Assembly (NCBI GenBank): GCA_024707265.1
Contig: JANQAB010000009.1
Location: forward strand, 806,001-870,000
From: Sporocytophaga sp.
Lineage (GTDB): Bacteria > Bacteroidota > Bacteroidia > Cytophagales > Cytophagaceae
Reading direction: 5' to 3'
DNA length: 64,000 nt
Both the position numbers and the translations under genes were made by a program. Within the stretch, counting starts at the first letter, position 1. The number at the start of each line of letters is the position of its first letter. The notes under the pieces were generated by a model. It was not told where the DNA came from, did not search any database, and saw nothing but the letters and a program-made list of their open reading frames with translations. This document shows, one piece after another, positions 54,616 through 64,000 of the stretch.

Positions 54616-57520
54616 ATGGCATTTAAAGAAATAAAATTGTCTTGCCTTGCGGATTATGCCCGGTTTTTATACGAAAACTTTTTAGACTCCTTTACGGAAG
54701 CGGAAATGGAAGCTTCCCATGATAATCAATTACCCCTATTGAAGTTTTTCGAGAATCATTCTCAGGAAGAAAAAATTTAATATCACCCAAAAATATATCG
54801 TTGAATTTCTTCAGAATTTCATTAATGGAACTGCTGTAGAGGGCATCATCAACGGTTTGGAAGAGTGGAAAGAAGATAAACTTCCTTTCTCCAGAGAAGG
54901 CATTAGTCCTCTTGATATGGCCTTATTGGAGAAGGGAAGGAAAAGTATTTTATTGAAGTTCCTTCCTCTATATACTAAAAACCTAAAGAAAGCACTGGAG
55001 ATTGTAAATGAAATAGAGAATTTCTATTCTTTCCAATCTGTAAATGCGATAGAATATTTTTCTGATATTCAGAATGCAGTCATTCTCAAAAAAAATCAGG
55101 AATTGACGCATGCCTATGAACAGTTAAAAGAAAGCAATGAGGAGCTGGTAAGGACCGAAGAACTGCTTAAAGAAAGCAATGATAATCTTGAAGATATTGT
55201 AAAGGCCAGAACGGCGCAAATTGTGCAAAGTGAAGAAAGATATAAGGCTTTTATAAATCAAAGTTCAGAGGGCATCTGGCGGCTTGAGTTAAATGGTATT
55301 GACGGTATACCTGTTAACCTTCCGGTGGATAGACAACTTGAACTATTGTATTCTTTCGGATATTTTGCAGAGTGCAATGTGCGTATGGCCAAGATGCATG
55401 GTTATGAAGACATTTCTGCGGTCCTGGATAAAAAACTTCAAGATATTATGTCCTTTGCTAATTTTTCGCCTTATGGATATTTCAATTCATTTATTGAGTC
55501 AGGATATAATTTGTCAGATGCAGAATCACTGGAAATTGACAGCCAGGGTCGCATTGTATATATCCTAAATAATATTCAGGGGGTTATTGAAAATGGTAAA
55601 CTGGTGAGGGCATGGGGAACACAGAGGGATATCACTGATGAAAAGAATACAGAAGAAAGATTAAGATATGTTGTAAATAATGCTCCTATTATAATTTGGT
55701 CGCTGGATAAAGCAGGAAATGTTGTCCTGGCAGAAGGTAAAACATTAATGCCAGAAATGAATGATAGAGATAAAGTAGATGGGAAAATTTCCCTTAAGGA
55801 GTTAAAGTATTTACCAGAACTATCTGCCAGTGCAATGAGGGCTCTGGAAGGTGAAGCTTTTGCGAAGATAATTAAAATAGGAGATAAGTCTTTTGAGGCC
55901 CATTTTAGTCCTCTTAAAGATTATACAGGAAAAGTTACGGGTGCAGTAAATGTTGCAATAGATATCACTGATCGTATAACCATTGAGAAAAAACTTTTGG
56001 AAAGTGAAGACCGGTTCAGATTATCAATAGAAGCAGCAGATCTTGGTACCTGGGATATTACTGATTTGTCAGGAGAGTTTGTTTGGGATGAAAGAAGCAA
56101 GCGTTTCTTTGGCTTAAGCAAAAATGCAAAAGTTAATTATGAGGTGTTTCTGAATGGCATTCATCATGAAGACAGGGAGTATGTAAAAGCCGCTATTGAT
56201 GCTACATTAAGAAACGAGGGCAAAGATGATATAGATGTAGAGTTTCGCACAGTTGGATATGAAGACAAGATGTTGCGATGGATTAGGATTAGGGGCAAAG
56301 CTTATTTTAAAAGGAAAGGTGAGCCTTTTAGGTTTATAGGTACAAGCCAGGACATAACAAATAAAAAAGTTCAGGAAAATGAATTGAAATCTCTTGCAGA
56401 TAAACTTAGTGAAAGCAAGTATAGGTTAAGCCTTATCACCAACGTTGTTCCTGCATTTATTTCGTACATCGATCCGGATAAGAAATATGTTTTTACCAAT
56501 AATTACTACAAGAGACTTTTTCCTAATGGAGAAAAAATTATTGGTAAAAAGATTTCTGACATCGTCGGGGTGGAGAGTACCCCCTTTTTCTATGATCACT
56601 TTGAAAAGGCAGTTAGAGAAAAACGGAATGTTACTTTCGATTATGTACTCAACAAAGAGGAGGCTGGTTTTTTTAACTCAAATATAAGAGTAACTTACAT
56701 TCCGGATATTGATGAAAATGACAACGTGAGAGGAGTTGTAGCCATGGGCTTGGATATCACGGAAAGTATAAGGTATGAAAGGGATCTGGAAAAGAAGAAT
56801 AAAGAGTTATCAAAGATAAATAATGACCTTGATAACTTTATTTATACAGCTTCGCATGATTTAAAAGCTCCTGTTACTAATATTGAAGGTCTCGTGTCTT
56901 CCTTAATTGAAACACTGAAGGAAAGCAATTGTAGTATGAGTGATGAAACAAAGCTGGTGGTTTCTCTCATCAAAGATTCTGTAGGAAGGTTCCAGGTAAC
57001 TATTAAGGACCTGTCTGAAATAGGCAAAATCCAGAAAAATTTTGTAGAAGACGTTTCTTATATAGATGTTAAAGAAATTATAGAAGAGACTGAGTTAAGC
57101 ATAGAAAACAAGATACAGGAAGCTGATGCTGAAATAGAATTAGATATTAATGATTGCCCTGTTATCAGTTTTTCCAGATCAAATTTCAGAAGCGTTGTAT
57201 ACAACCTTCTGACAAATGCTCTTAAATACAGAAGTCCGGAAAGGAAATCCCGCATCATCATAAAGTGTATGACTGACAAAGATTATAGCATTTTAGAATT
57301 TAGGGATAATGGTCTTGGGATGAAGGAGCATTTAAAAATTAAAATTTTTCAGATGTTTAAAAGGTTACACGACCATGTTGAAGGTACTGGAGTGGGCTTA
57401 TATCTGGTAAAAAGAATTATTGATAATTCGGGAGGGAAAATTGAGGTTGAAACAACAGAAGGAGAAGGCAGTGTGTTTAGAATTTTCTTCAGGAATTCTC
57501 CTAATATTTTATCTGTATAG
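54616..57520 (+). CDS. Multi-PAS histidine kinase, frameshifted at 54770-54775
   Basis: A frame starting at 54857 has no good start and misses the N-terminus. An ATG at 54616 (MAFKEIKLSCLADYARFLYE) runs to QEEKI then stop; dropping one A from the six-A run continues as FNITQKYIVEFLQNF and joins the main frame, giving about 967 residues. An N-terminal helical RsbR/globin-sized domain (~150 residues) is followed by a coiled coil (ELTHAYEQLKESNEELVRTE), then four PAS domains (for example VVNNAPIIIWSLDKAGN, FVWDERSKRFFGLSKNA, VVPAFISYIDPDKKYVF). Phospho-acceptor His747 is in YTASHDLKAPVTNIEG, and the ATPase has LLTNALKYRSPE, FRDNGLGMKEHL and GTGVGLYLVKRI. No membrane helix: a cytosolic sensor. 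No partner regulator adjacent. Confidence 0.88.
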
Positions 57521-57581
57521 TTTGAAATTGAAAAATCAATTTAAGATTTAAGTAGTTATTTTAAGTAATTCATGTCGGGGT

Positions 57582-58001
57582 ATGAAAATAAGCCATCTTG
57601 ATCATTTTGTTTTAACGGTTAAAGACCTGGATGTTTCATCTGATTTTTACAGGGATGTGTTAGGAATGGAAAAGATTACTTTTTCTGGAGGAAGGATTGC
57701 ATTGAAATTCGGGAATCAGAAAATTAACCTGCACCTTTCCGGAAACGAATTTGAACCCAAAGCCCTTAAGCCATTATCAGGGTCTGCAGATTTTTGTTTT
57801 ATTACTCCTACGCCTATTATGGAGGTAGTTGAAGAGCTAAATGAAAAAAATGTTCCTGTAATAACCGGTATTGTAGAACGTACCGGTGCCTTGGGAAGAA
57901 TCAGATCTATATATTTCAGGGATCCGGATGGGAATTTAATCGAAGTGTCTAACTACCTGAATCCGAATATTCCTGAAGTAGTTGTTGAAACCAATCAGTA
58001 A
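57582..58001 (+). CDS. VOC-family glyoxalase-like metalloenzyme
   Basis: 139 residues in two beta-alpha-beta-beta-beta modules. The metal-ligand positions are His8 (ISHLDHFVLTV), the His in KINLHLSGNEF, and Glu in FRDPDGNLIEVSNYL. DVSSDFYRDVLGMEKITFSG is the standard first module. Resembles GLOD5/YwkD-type proteins of unknown substrate. Start ATG 57582 gives full length. Confidence 0.88.
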   Translation: MKISHLDHFVLTVKDLDVSSDFYRDVLGMEKITFSGGRIALKFGNQKINLHLSGNEFEPKALKPLSGSADFCFITPTPIMEVVEELNEKNVPVITGIVERTGALGRIRSIYFRDPDGNLIEVSNYLNPNIPEVVVETNQ

Positions 58002-58486
58002 TTATTGGCCAGTAAAATTGCATATACTGCCATTGTCTTTACGCAATAATAAACACTTGCAAGTTTGACAGGCTCTGAAAGGTAAGGAATTTTAATGATC
58101 TCTTTGCGGGTAATAACCTCTTCTTTATTAAAGGTTCTGGAGATATATCATTTTTTCCATCATCAGCTTTCAAAAAGGTTGTGAAATTAAGAACAATCTT
58201 ACCTTTTGAATGGAATATATTAAAGCAAGGAGGTTGAAAAACTGGTGAAGCTCCTGGTAAGATAGCGAGGCGGTCCGCAATTCTAGCAGGTTCCACCAGT
58301 TTAAAGCAATGTGTCGCCCATTATGTTATTCTGATTGAAGAAGGTTGTTAATATTAATGAATTTTCATATTAGTAATTAAGATGCGTGTTTAAACGCGTT
58401 TTGAAATCACAAGCAGTTCCAAGATAATTATTTACTAGCTCAAATAAAAGCATGTAGTTAATTTACCTCCTTTGCGTTATAAATGC
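58002..58486. other. Spacer with a possible decayed coding remnant on the minus strand
   Basis: No intact gene. On the minus strand two different frames look protein-like: one with PARIADRLAILPGASPVFQP and IVLNFTTFLKADDGKNDISP (58130-58296) and another with EEVITRKEIIKIPYLSEPVK and VYYCVKTMAVYAILLANN (58000-58130). They may be halves of one broken gene, but no family is recognised and the switch is not at a clear homopolymer. Confidence 0.3.
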
Positions 58487-58977
58487 TCAATATAATTTCT
58501 TATCAAGAAAAATGGCTTTACCCATAACAGGATCAAGCTCATAGGAGGCAAAACCAAAGGACTGATATAGATGTATTGCTCTTTTATTGCCTTCAAGTAC
58601 TTCCAGAGTAAGTTTGCAGTATTTTTTTCTCTTGCATATTCTTCAATTTGCTTAAGCATTGCAAACGCAATTCCTTTGTTCCTGAAATTTGCTTGTACTA
58701 CGAAATCGTGAATATTAAGAAGTGGTGCAGCATTAAAAGTTGAATAGCCTGTGAAGCAGTTTGCAAGACCGGCAGGCTGGCCATCTATATAAGCAATAAG
58801 AATATAGGAGTCTTTAATCTCCGGAAGTTGTATTCTAAGCTGTTCCTTCTTTTCTATTGGTAATGTTGCTCCGCCGCCCATTATATCGTTGGCATATTCA
58901 TTCAAGAGCATCCAGAAATCTTCGAATTGATTGTTGTCTGAAAGGTTTGCATGAAGGAATTGTAGATTGTCTGTCAT
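58487..58977 (-). CDS. GNAT-family N-acetyltransferase, frameshifted at 58622-58628
   Basis: Starts best at the ATG at 58977 (MTDNLQFLHANLSDNNQFED). Core motifs are YILIAYIDGQPAGLANCFTG and IHDFVVQANFRNKGIAFAML, the R/Q-x-x-G-x-A-like acetyl-CoA loop. The raw frame then turns to nonsense after REKNTANL. Adding one base to the seven-base run gives KKYCKLTLEVLEGNKRAIHL, then YQSFGFASYELDPVMGKAIF, a textbook GNAT ending, 163 residues. This break is a missing base, unlike the others. Substrate unknown. Confidence 0.8.
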
Positions 58978-59034
58978 AGATTTGTATTGGCAATTATTGA
59001 ACAAATCTATTGGTTGTTATGATAATCTCAAAGA

Positions 59035-59658
59035 TTACTTCAAGTCTTCAGGAAAGTCTTTTTTTACTTTATTGATTTTAGGTAACGAAACATCTTTTAT
59101 ATATGGCTCATTTGGATGGTGCAGGATATAATCCTGATGATAAGGTTCAGCTTCATAGAATCGTATCAACTGTGCAATTTGCGTAATGATTTTTTGATTA
59201 TACTTAGTTTTATTAAGGTATTTGATTTTCTCTTCTGCCATTTTTTTCTGCGAAAAGTTTGAATAAAAAATTTCAGAGCGATATTGCGGGCCTATATCGG
59301 GCCCCTGGCGGTTAAGCTGTGTCGGGTCATGGGCAGTAAAGAAGATGTCAAGTAACTTATCGTAAGATATGATTGAAGGACTATAATAAATCTGAACAGA
59401 TTCAGCATGGCCTGTTTTTTCCGTTTCTATTTTTTCATAAGTTGCATCTGCGCTATCCCCACCGCAGTACCCTGAAATTACATTTTGTACCCCTTTTATC
59501 TGTTCGAATGCTGCTTCAGTCGCCCAGAAGCAACCTCCGGCGAAGATGGCTGCATCTGTTTTCGATTCATAATTATGTTTGGCATATTCTGAATTGTTGT
59601 ATCCGGAAAAGTAAAAAATGGCTATGATGTTAAGAGAAGTATATATCGTTGCTTTCAT
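59035..59658 (-). CDS. msrA: Peptide-methionine (S)-S-oxide reductase MsrA, with leader
   Basis: 207 residues. The active-site motif GGCFWATEAAF has Cys43; GVQNVISGYCGGDSADATYE, ETEKTGHAESVQIYYSP and FFTAHDPTQLNRQGPDIGPQ are diagnostic. PYHQDYILHHPNEPYI replaces the common YHQ(D/Q)YL segment near the end. A short hydrophobic stretch (SLNIIAIFYFSGY) at residues 8-20 suggests export, so it may repair oxidised envelope proteins. It lies downstream of the TonB receptor gene with the same direction, 33 bases apart. Confidence 0.93.
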   Translation of the reverse strand: MKATIYTSLNIIAIFYFSGYNNSEYAKHNYESKTDAAIFAGGCFWATEAAFEQIKGVQNVISGYCGGDSADATYEKIETEKTGHAESVQIYYSPSIISYDKLLDIFFTAHDPTQLNRQGPDIGPQYRSEIFYSNFSQKKMAEEKIKYLNKTKYNQKIITQIAQLIRFYEAEPYHQDYILHHPNEPYIKDVSLPKINKVKKDFPEDLK

Positions 59659-59691
59659 CTTTTATATTAAAGAATGAGTTATTCTGCTTGT

Positions 59692-62359
59692 TCAGTTTTT
59701 CAAACCAAATTTATAATCTAATCGGAATGAAAAGAATGAATAATCAATACTATAAAGGTCCGTTTGTTCTCTGATATCTGCACTTTGCTGCCAGCGCAGG
59801 GTCTGAAGTTTGTTAACCCAGGCAAGAAGATCATAGCCATAAAATGCAATGAGTAGGTTTTTGCCTGGGCGAATATTTATTCCTACATCCCATTTAACCA
59901 TTAAATGATCTTCAATTCCGAGAAAAGAAAATTTATTGTTGAACGCATAATCCTTTGCATAATCATTCAGGTTAGGATTGTTGACTTTAGTTGTGTCATA
60001 CTGGTGAACATCCTTTCTGCCTGTAAGTCCCCAGAATAAGCGCAAGTCGGTATGGATACTTACCCATGAGGCTGGTTTGTAATTCAGGTAAAGCTTGGTA
60101 ATATTGGTGTTAATGTTAAGGAAATTTTTTCCGTCAACAGTTATCTGATCTCTTACTGCATTAATAGAGTTTTGCCTCACAGAGTCAGTGCCCGGATGGG
60201 CCTGGCTTTCTATTGGTTTAGGAGTATATTGATATGTTTTGCCATCGGTTGAAACAGAATCATAACCATCAAATACCACGAGATCAAAATGCTTGTGCTG
60301 CTCCGTTACATTGGTCCTCACAACTCTGGAATATACATGGTTCGCTCCAATTGAAACTTTATTGGTTTTATATGTAAAGTCGACTTCCAGATTGACGAAA
60401 TGATAATATCCTGCATTCACAATTCTGAAGAGTTTCTGATTCCAGAGCAATAGGTCATTGACAGAATTATATGATACAGAAGGTCTGATATTGATTTTGT
60501 CATCTCCTATTGTATGCATGGATGTTATTTCTAATGAACTCGAGCGTTCGGGTTTTAATTTGTGCAGCTCTTTAATAGTTACAGGTGGAATGATCGACGT
60601 GCCTGGGGTAGGGCGTTGTAAAGGCCTTTCATAATGATAAGTTGGATAAGGCTGCCCCAAGTCATTAAAGCTGTTCCTATTGAACTCATAGTTGTCTGCA
60701 CTTCCATTATTGGCTGAAGTCTGATAGATGAGTTTAATTGAATTTAGTTTATCAGGTTTTAAAATAAGGGCAACTTTGGGTGTCAGGACGCCTCCTATAA
60801 AAGCAGTTCTGGTGTGTATGTCATAGCGAAGACCAGCAAGTATGTCTATCTTATCTTTAAGATTATATTTTGCCTCTGAAAAAACTGCATTGTTAACATA
60901 TACAACATTAGATACAACAGGATGACTTTTTATCTCATTGCGGCTGTTTCTTCCCGACATATCTTTTCCAATATCAAACAATCGGAATTCATACCCGGTT
61001 GCCCATTGTAGGCGTGGAACATTTTTCATAAGATAAAGCCCTCCAAGGCTAAACCTTCTTTCACCGAATGTTTCAAGAATCGGTACGTGCGTCTCTGAAA
61101 GTTGAGAATATCCTCTGAGCTCTTCCAGTTGAATTCTTGTGGTATTAAGATCCAGACCGCCAAAGAGTGTTACTGTATTCTCATGTTTAGTAGGAATGGT
61201 GTATGTAAGCTGATTAGTAATGTTGTTTACTACATATTGTCTTCTATTTACATTTCCGGATTCAATACTTCCATACCAGCCATTTATATTTTCAAACTGT
61301 CCGTCAACGATTCTATCCGGAGCAAGCGTATCTTTCCCGATAAAATCCGGCCATGGGTCAATAACAAAGAAGCCTGAGGCATTGGTAACCTGGTGTGTAT
61401 AGCGGCTGTATAACCGGAATCTTTTATAATTAAAATCGACACTGAATCTTGCATTGCCCGGTGTAGACCATGGGCTTCCGGATACAGGCACACCATCAGG
61501 AGGTGGATTGTCAAGGAATTGAGGATAAGGGAAACTTGGTCTTCCATATAGTCGTCCTCGTTCTTGCCCGATTCCGTCACTCACTCTGTATCCACCTGAA
61601 AGAACTATGGATGCATCTTTTTTACCTAATAATGATTTGCCCAACCAGCCTTCATATTGGTGAAAGTAGGATTCTCCGCTCCATGCTCCCTGAGTTGTCG
61701 AGGCAATGAATTCATCCCTCTTATATTTTCTTGTTACCATATTGATGATTCCTGATATAGCCCCTGAACCATAAATAAGACCTGAAGGACCTCTAATCAC
61801 TTCAACCCTGTCAATATCTCCGAGCATTCCAAGATCCAGCTCCATGTTGGCACCATCTCTTGCTTCTGTGTTCATCTTTCGTCCATTGATCAGGAAAATA
61901 AATTTTGAGTTCCTGTCAGCTGCCACACCTCTCATTCCCCATATTATCCCAGACCACTTGTTATACATGTATTGAAATCCGGGAACATAAATTTCAAGTA
62001 ATTCACTAAGGTGCCGGGCTCCTGAAAGTTCGATTTCTTCTCTGGATATGATGGAAAGACTGAATGCGGAATTTCGCATGTCAACTTCAAGAAAAGAACC
62101 TGAGGCTACCTTAGTATCCATCAGTTCATCAAGAGAAAGATTCCATAAGTTTTTATTTGTAATGCTGGTATCTGCATTAAATACAGGGTCTCTTTTCTTT
62201 TTTTTTTTGTTTTTTGACGGAAGATTTTTTTTCAGATGAAGACTGTATTGTGTCTTTAGATGAAGGATTTTGAGCCAATAAGTCTGAAGTTTGAAAAGAA
62301 AGCAGTAATAAGACAAATTTTATAAGACAAAACAGATTTTTTGCTTGCATTGATGTCAT
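59692..62359 (-). CDS. TonB-dependent receptor, frameshifted at 62198-62208
   Basis: The long frame lacks a signal peptide, but a second frame starting at 62359 supplies one (LIKFVLLLLSFQTSDLLAQN) followed by SSEKKSSVKKQKKK. Removing one base from the eleven-base run joins them as KKQKKKKRDPVFNADTSITN, 888 residues. Plug domain: DELMDTKVASGSFLEVDM, FSLSIISREEIELSGARH, DRVEVIRGPSGLIYGSGAIS. The 22-stranded barrel region follows (QTSANNGSADNYEFNRNSF) to the end DYSFFSFRLDYKFGL. It imports an unknown ligand with TonB-ExbBD energy. Gene order with YfiR and a CHASE8-like sensor, divergent, is notable. Confidence 0.88.
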
Positions 62360-62556
62360 ATTATAAAGGATCTTAACCTTATTAGTATGAATTTGTTATT
62401 TCTTCGAAACGTAGTTTATTATGATGTAAAGAATGATAAGATTATGGTAAACATTAATATTAGAACCTTGTTTTACCCTGAAGCTCAGATAGGTGGGAGG
62501 ATTTGTTAAATGAATAGAAGCTGGCTGGAAAGTTTTTAACCGGGAGTTAATATTAA

Positions 62557-63180
62557 ATGATAAACGATCAGTCATCGCTTAATGTAATGCCGACGAATAA
62601 AAAACGAACTCAGAGGCTTTTGAGAATTCCGTGGGTACTGGTGATGTTCTGTTGTTCAGGATTTATGACAGGTGTTCACAATGAACGATTGATGAATAAT
62701 GTGAATGAAATTTACAATATAGTTCAAGAGGGAGAATACTCTTTAAAAGCAGCTTTTATTTATCGCTTTACTGAGTATGTTGATTGGGAAGGGCTGAAAA
62801 AGAACCAGGAGTTTAAAGTGGCAATTCTGGGTGATACTCCTCTTACTGCGAATCTCATTGATATTGCTGAAAATGCAGAAGTTGGCAACAGAGAGATTAG
62901 TGTTGAAGAGTATGAAACCCTGAATGAAATTGATGAATGTCAGATATTGTTTGTCTCCCGAGACAGTACAGTTCCTTTGCCAGCAATATTACACAAATTT
63001 GAAGGAAGAGAAACTCTTATTGTAACAGAAAAGGATGGTTATGGAGAAAAAGGAGCCTGTATAAATTTTTTTCTTTCGGAAAGTAAAATAAGATTTGAAG
63101 TAAATCTCAAGGCTGTTGAAAAAGCCGGACTAGCAGTGAGTTCACAGTTATTACAACATGCTGTTGTAATAGGAAAGTAA
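62557..63180 (+). CDS. YfiR-family (DUF4154) periplasmic protein
   Basis: 207 residues. A hydrophobic stretch (IPWVLVMFCCSGFMTGV) near residues 23-40 suggests export; the ATG at 62587 is an alternative start. The YfiR core is clear: EYSLKAAFIYRFTEYVDWEG, FKVAILGDTPLTANLIDIAE, IDECQILFVSRDSTVPLPAI, GYGEKGACINFFLSESKIRF and the ending FEVNLKAVEKAGLAVSSQLL. YfiR in Pseudomonas represses the membrane diguanylate cyclase YfiN from the periplasm. It lies 13 bases upstream of a CHASE8/HAMP sensor, which fits this arrangement. Confidence 0.88.
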   Translation: MINDQSSLNVMPTNKKRTQRLLRIPWVLVMFCCSGFMTGVHNERLMNNVNEIYNIVQEGEYSLKAAFIYRFTEYVDWEGLKKNQEFKVAILGDTPLTANLIDIAENAEVGNREISVEEYETLNEIDECQILFVSRDSTVPLPAILHKFEGRETLIVTEKDGYGEKGACINFFLSESKIRFEVNLKAVEKAGLAVSSQLLQHAVVIGK

Positions 63181-63193
63181 AGGTAAAATAATT

Positions 63194-64000
63194 ATGGCTT
63201 TTCATCTGCCAAAAATCAGAGATTTATCAATAAGGAATAAACTGATTTTTCTTCAGTTTTTTACTTGTCTTATTGTACTTGCCCTTTGCTGTGCCGCCTT
63301 TGTTTTTGCTGATATCAGAGAGTATAAAGAGAATAAAGTCAATAGCCTTAATTCTATGGCACAGCTGATAGGCTCAAGTAGTATTTCTGCCCTTGAGTTC
63401 CTTGATAATGAAGCTGCCAATTCAATTCTTTCGGACCTGGTTGTTGTTAATGATGTTTTAAATGCTAAGATTCTAGATAAAGACAATAATGTATTTGCTT
63501 CCTATTCTAAAAGGGGAATCAGGGATTTTAGCTTTAATCCTGAAGATAAGTCATATGTTGAGTTTAAAGAGGACTATTTATATATCTACCATGAAATTTT
63601 CAGAGATAATGGTGAAATAGTAGGAATGGTATGTATCAGGGCAGAATTATCTCAGCTTGATACAGTAATAAAAAGAAAAATCCAGATTGCTGCTATCTTA
63701 ATGGGAATAGGAATGCTGCTGGCATATCTCATAGCTTTGTTTTTACAAAAGTATATATCATCTCCGCTACTGAGACTGGTATCAGTAATGGAAAATGTAA
63801 GCAAGGAGGGAAGCTACAACAATCGCACTGAGGTAGAAGGTAAAGACGAGATAGGCACTTTGTCTCGGGTATTTAATGAGATGCTTAATCAGATTGAAAG
63901 AAGAGATAAGGAACTTTTAGAGAATAATTATCTTTTAAATTCTATCCTTAATAGCATGGGTGATGGAGTGTTGGTAGTGGACAATGACCTTAATTTTATG
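63194..64000 (+). CDS. CHASE8/HAMP membrane sensor protein, cut by the right edge
   Basis: The frame opens at ATG 63194 and stays open for all 269 visible codons. Helix 1 lies at about residues 16-40 (LIFLQFFTCLIVLALCC). The periplasmic domain follows to ~160 (SMAQLIGSSSISALEFLDNE, AANSILSDLVVVNDVLNAKI), resembling CHASE8 of YfiN-type proteins. Helix 2 lies at ~164-186, then a HAMP segment (SSPLLRLVSVMENVSKEG, EGKDEIGTLSRVFNEML). The beginning of a PAS domain follows (LNSILNSMGDGVLVVDNDLN). The output domain is outside the window; histidine kinase or diguanylate cyclase are both possible. Confidence 0.82.
   Translation, partial: MAFHLPKIRDLSIRNKLIFLQFFTCLIVLALCCAAFVFADIREYKENKVNSLNSMAQLIGSSSISALEFLDNEAANSILSDLVVVNDVLNAKILDKDNNVFASYSKRGIRDFSFNPEDKSYVEFKEDYLYIYHEIFRDNGEIVGMVCIRAELSQLDTVIKRKIQIAAILMGIGMLLAYLIALFLQKYISSPLLRLVSVMENVSKEGSYNNRTEVEGKDEIGTLSRVFNEMLNQIERRDKELLENNYLLNSILNSMGDGVLVVDNDLNFM

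Noticed and set aside
1..64000. tRNA, rRNA or known riboswitch
   Set aside because: None was recognised by eye; a covariance scan was not possible, so a small RNA could have been missed.

Overview
The window looks like a chromosomal segment from a low-GC member of the Bacteroidota, most likely a Cytophagales-type gliding bacterium. Several secreted proteins end in type IX secretion (T9SS) sorting domains. A PorP/SprF outer-membrane protein, an OmpA/PD40 protein and a giant PKD protein with a gliding-motility-type C-terminus sit together. One promoter matches the Bacteroidota TTG / TAnnTTTG pattern. The genus is an inference. No rRNA, tRNA, CRISPR array, insertion sequence or phage was recognised.

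Layout. 0-3 kb: 3' part of a DNA-alkylation-repair gene, a J-domain protein and gene-poor DNA. 3-12.6 kb: a sugar-catabolism run (MFS permease, two sugar isomerase/epimerases, a Gfo/Idh/MocA oxidoreductase, a beta-propeller protein, an aldo/keto reductase and a GH3 beta-glucosidase), interrupted by a nested repeat array at 5.3-6.0 kb. 12.7-20 kb: a duplication mosaic made of two tandem T9SS cargo paralogues, two fragments of an AraC-type regulator, a decayed copy of the GH3 3' end, a CotH-like T9SS protein and the intact regulator. 20-24 kb: small VOC, YcxB-like, membrane, YceI and DUF4397-like genes.

24.2-38.9 kb is a urea island: outer-membrane porin, UreH-type nickel permease, the UrtABCDE urea ABC transporter, fused urease gamma-beta (UreAB), UreC, UreF and UreG. 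UreD lies apart on the opposite strand at 38.1-38.9 kb and becomes visible only after repairing a frameshift. No ureE is present. Together these genes would move urea across both membranes, import nickel, build urease and release ammonia. An ELWxxDGT-repeat T9SS protein sits between ureG and ureD.

39-64 kb: a histidine kinase/NarL regulator pair, a lipoprotein, a glycerophosphodiesterase and a small barrel protein. Then comes the T9SS-linked block (OmpA/PD40, PorP/SprF and M43 metalloprotease, divergent from the PKD protein). It is followed by an outer-membrane barrel, a LOG-family protein, a large PAS kinase, VOC, GNAT and MsrA genes, a TonB-dependent receptor, and a YfiR/CHASE8-type sensor pair cut by the right edge.

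One pattern runs through the whole window. Ten genes are broken at twelve mononucleotide runs, eleven of them as if one base too many were present, and the repaired frames give convincing full-length proteins. Homopolymer sequencing error is the simplest explanation. Coordinates here are given for the repaired genes.
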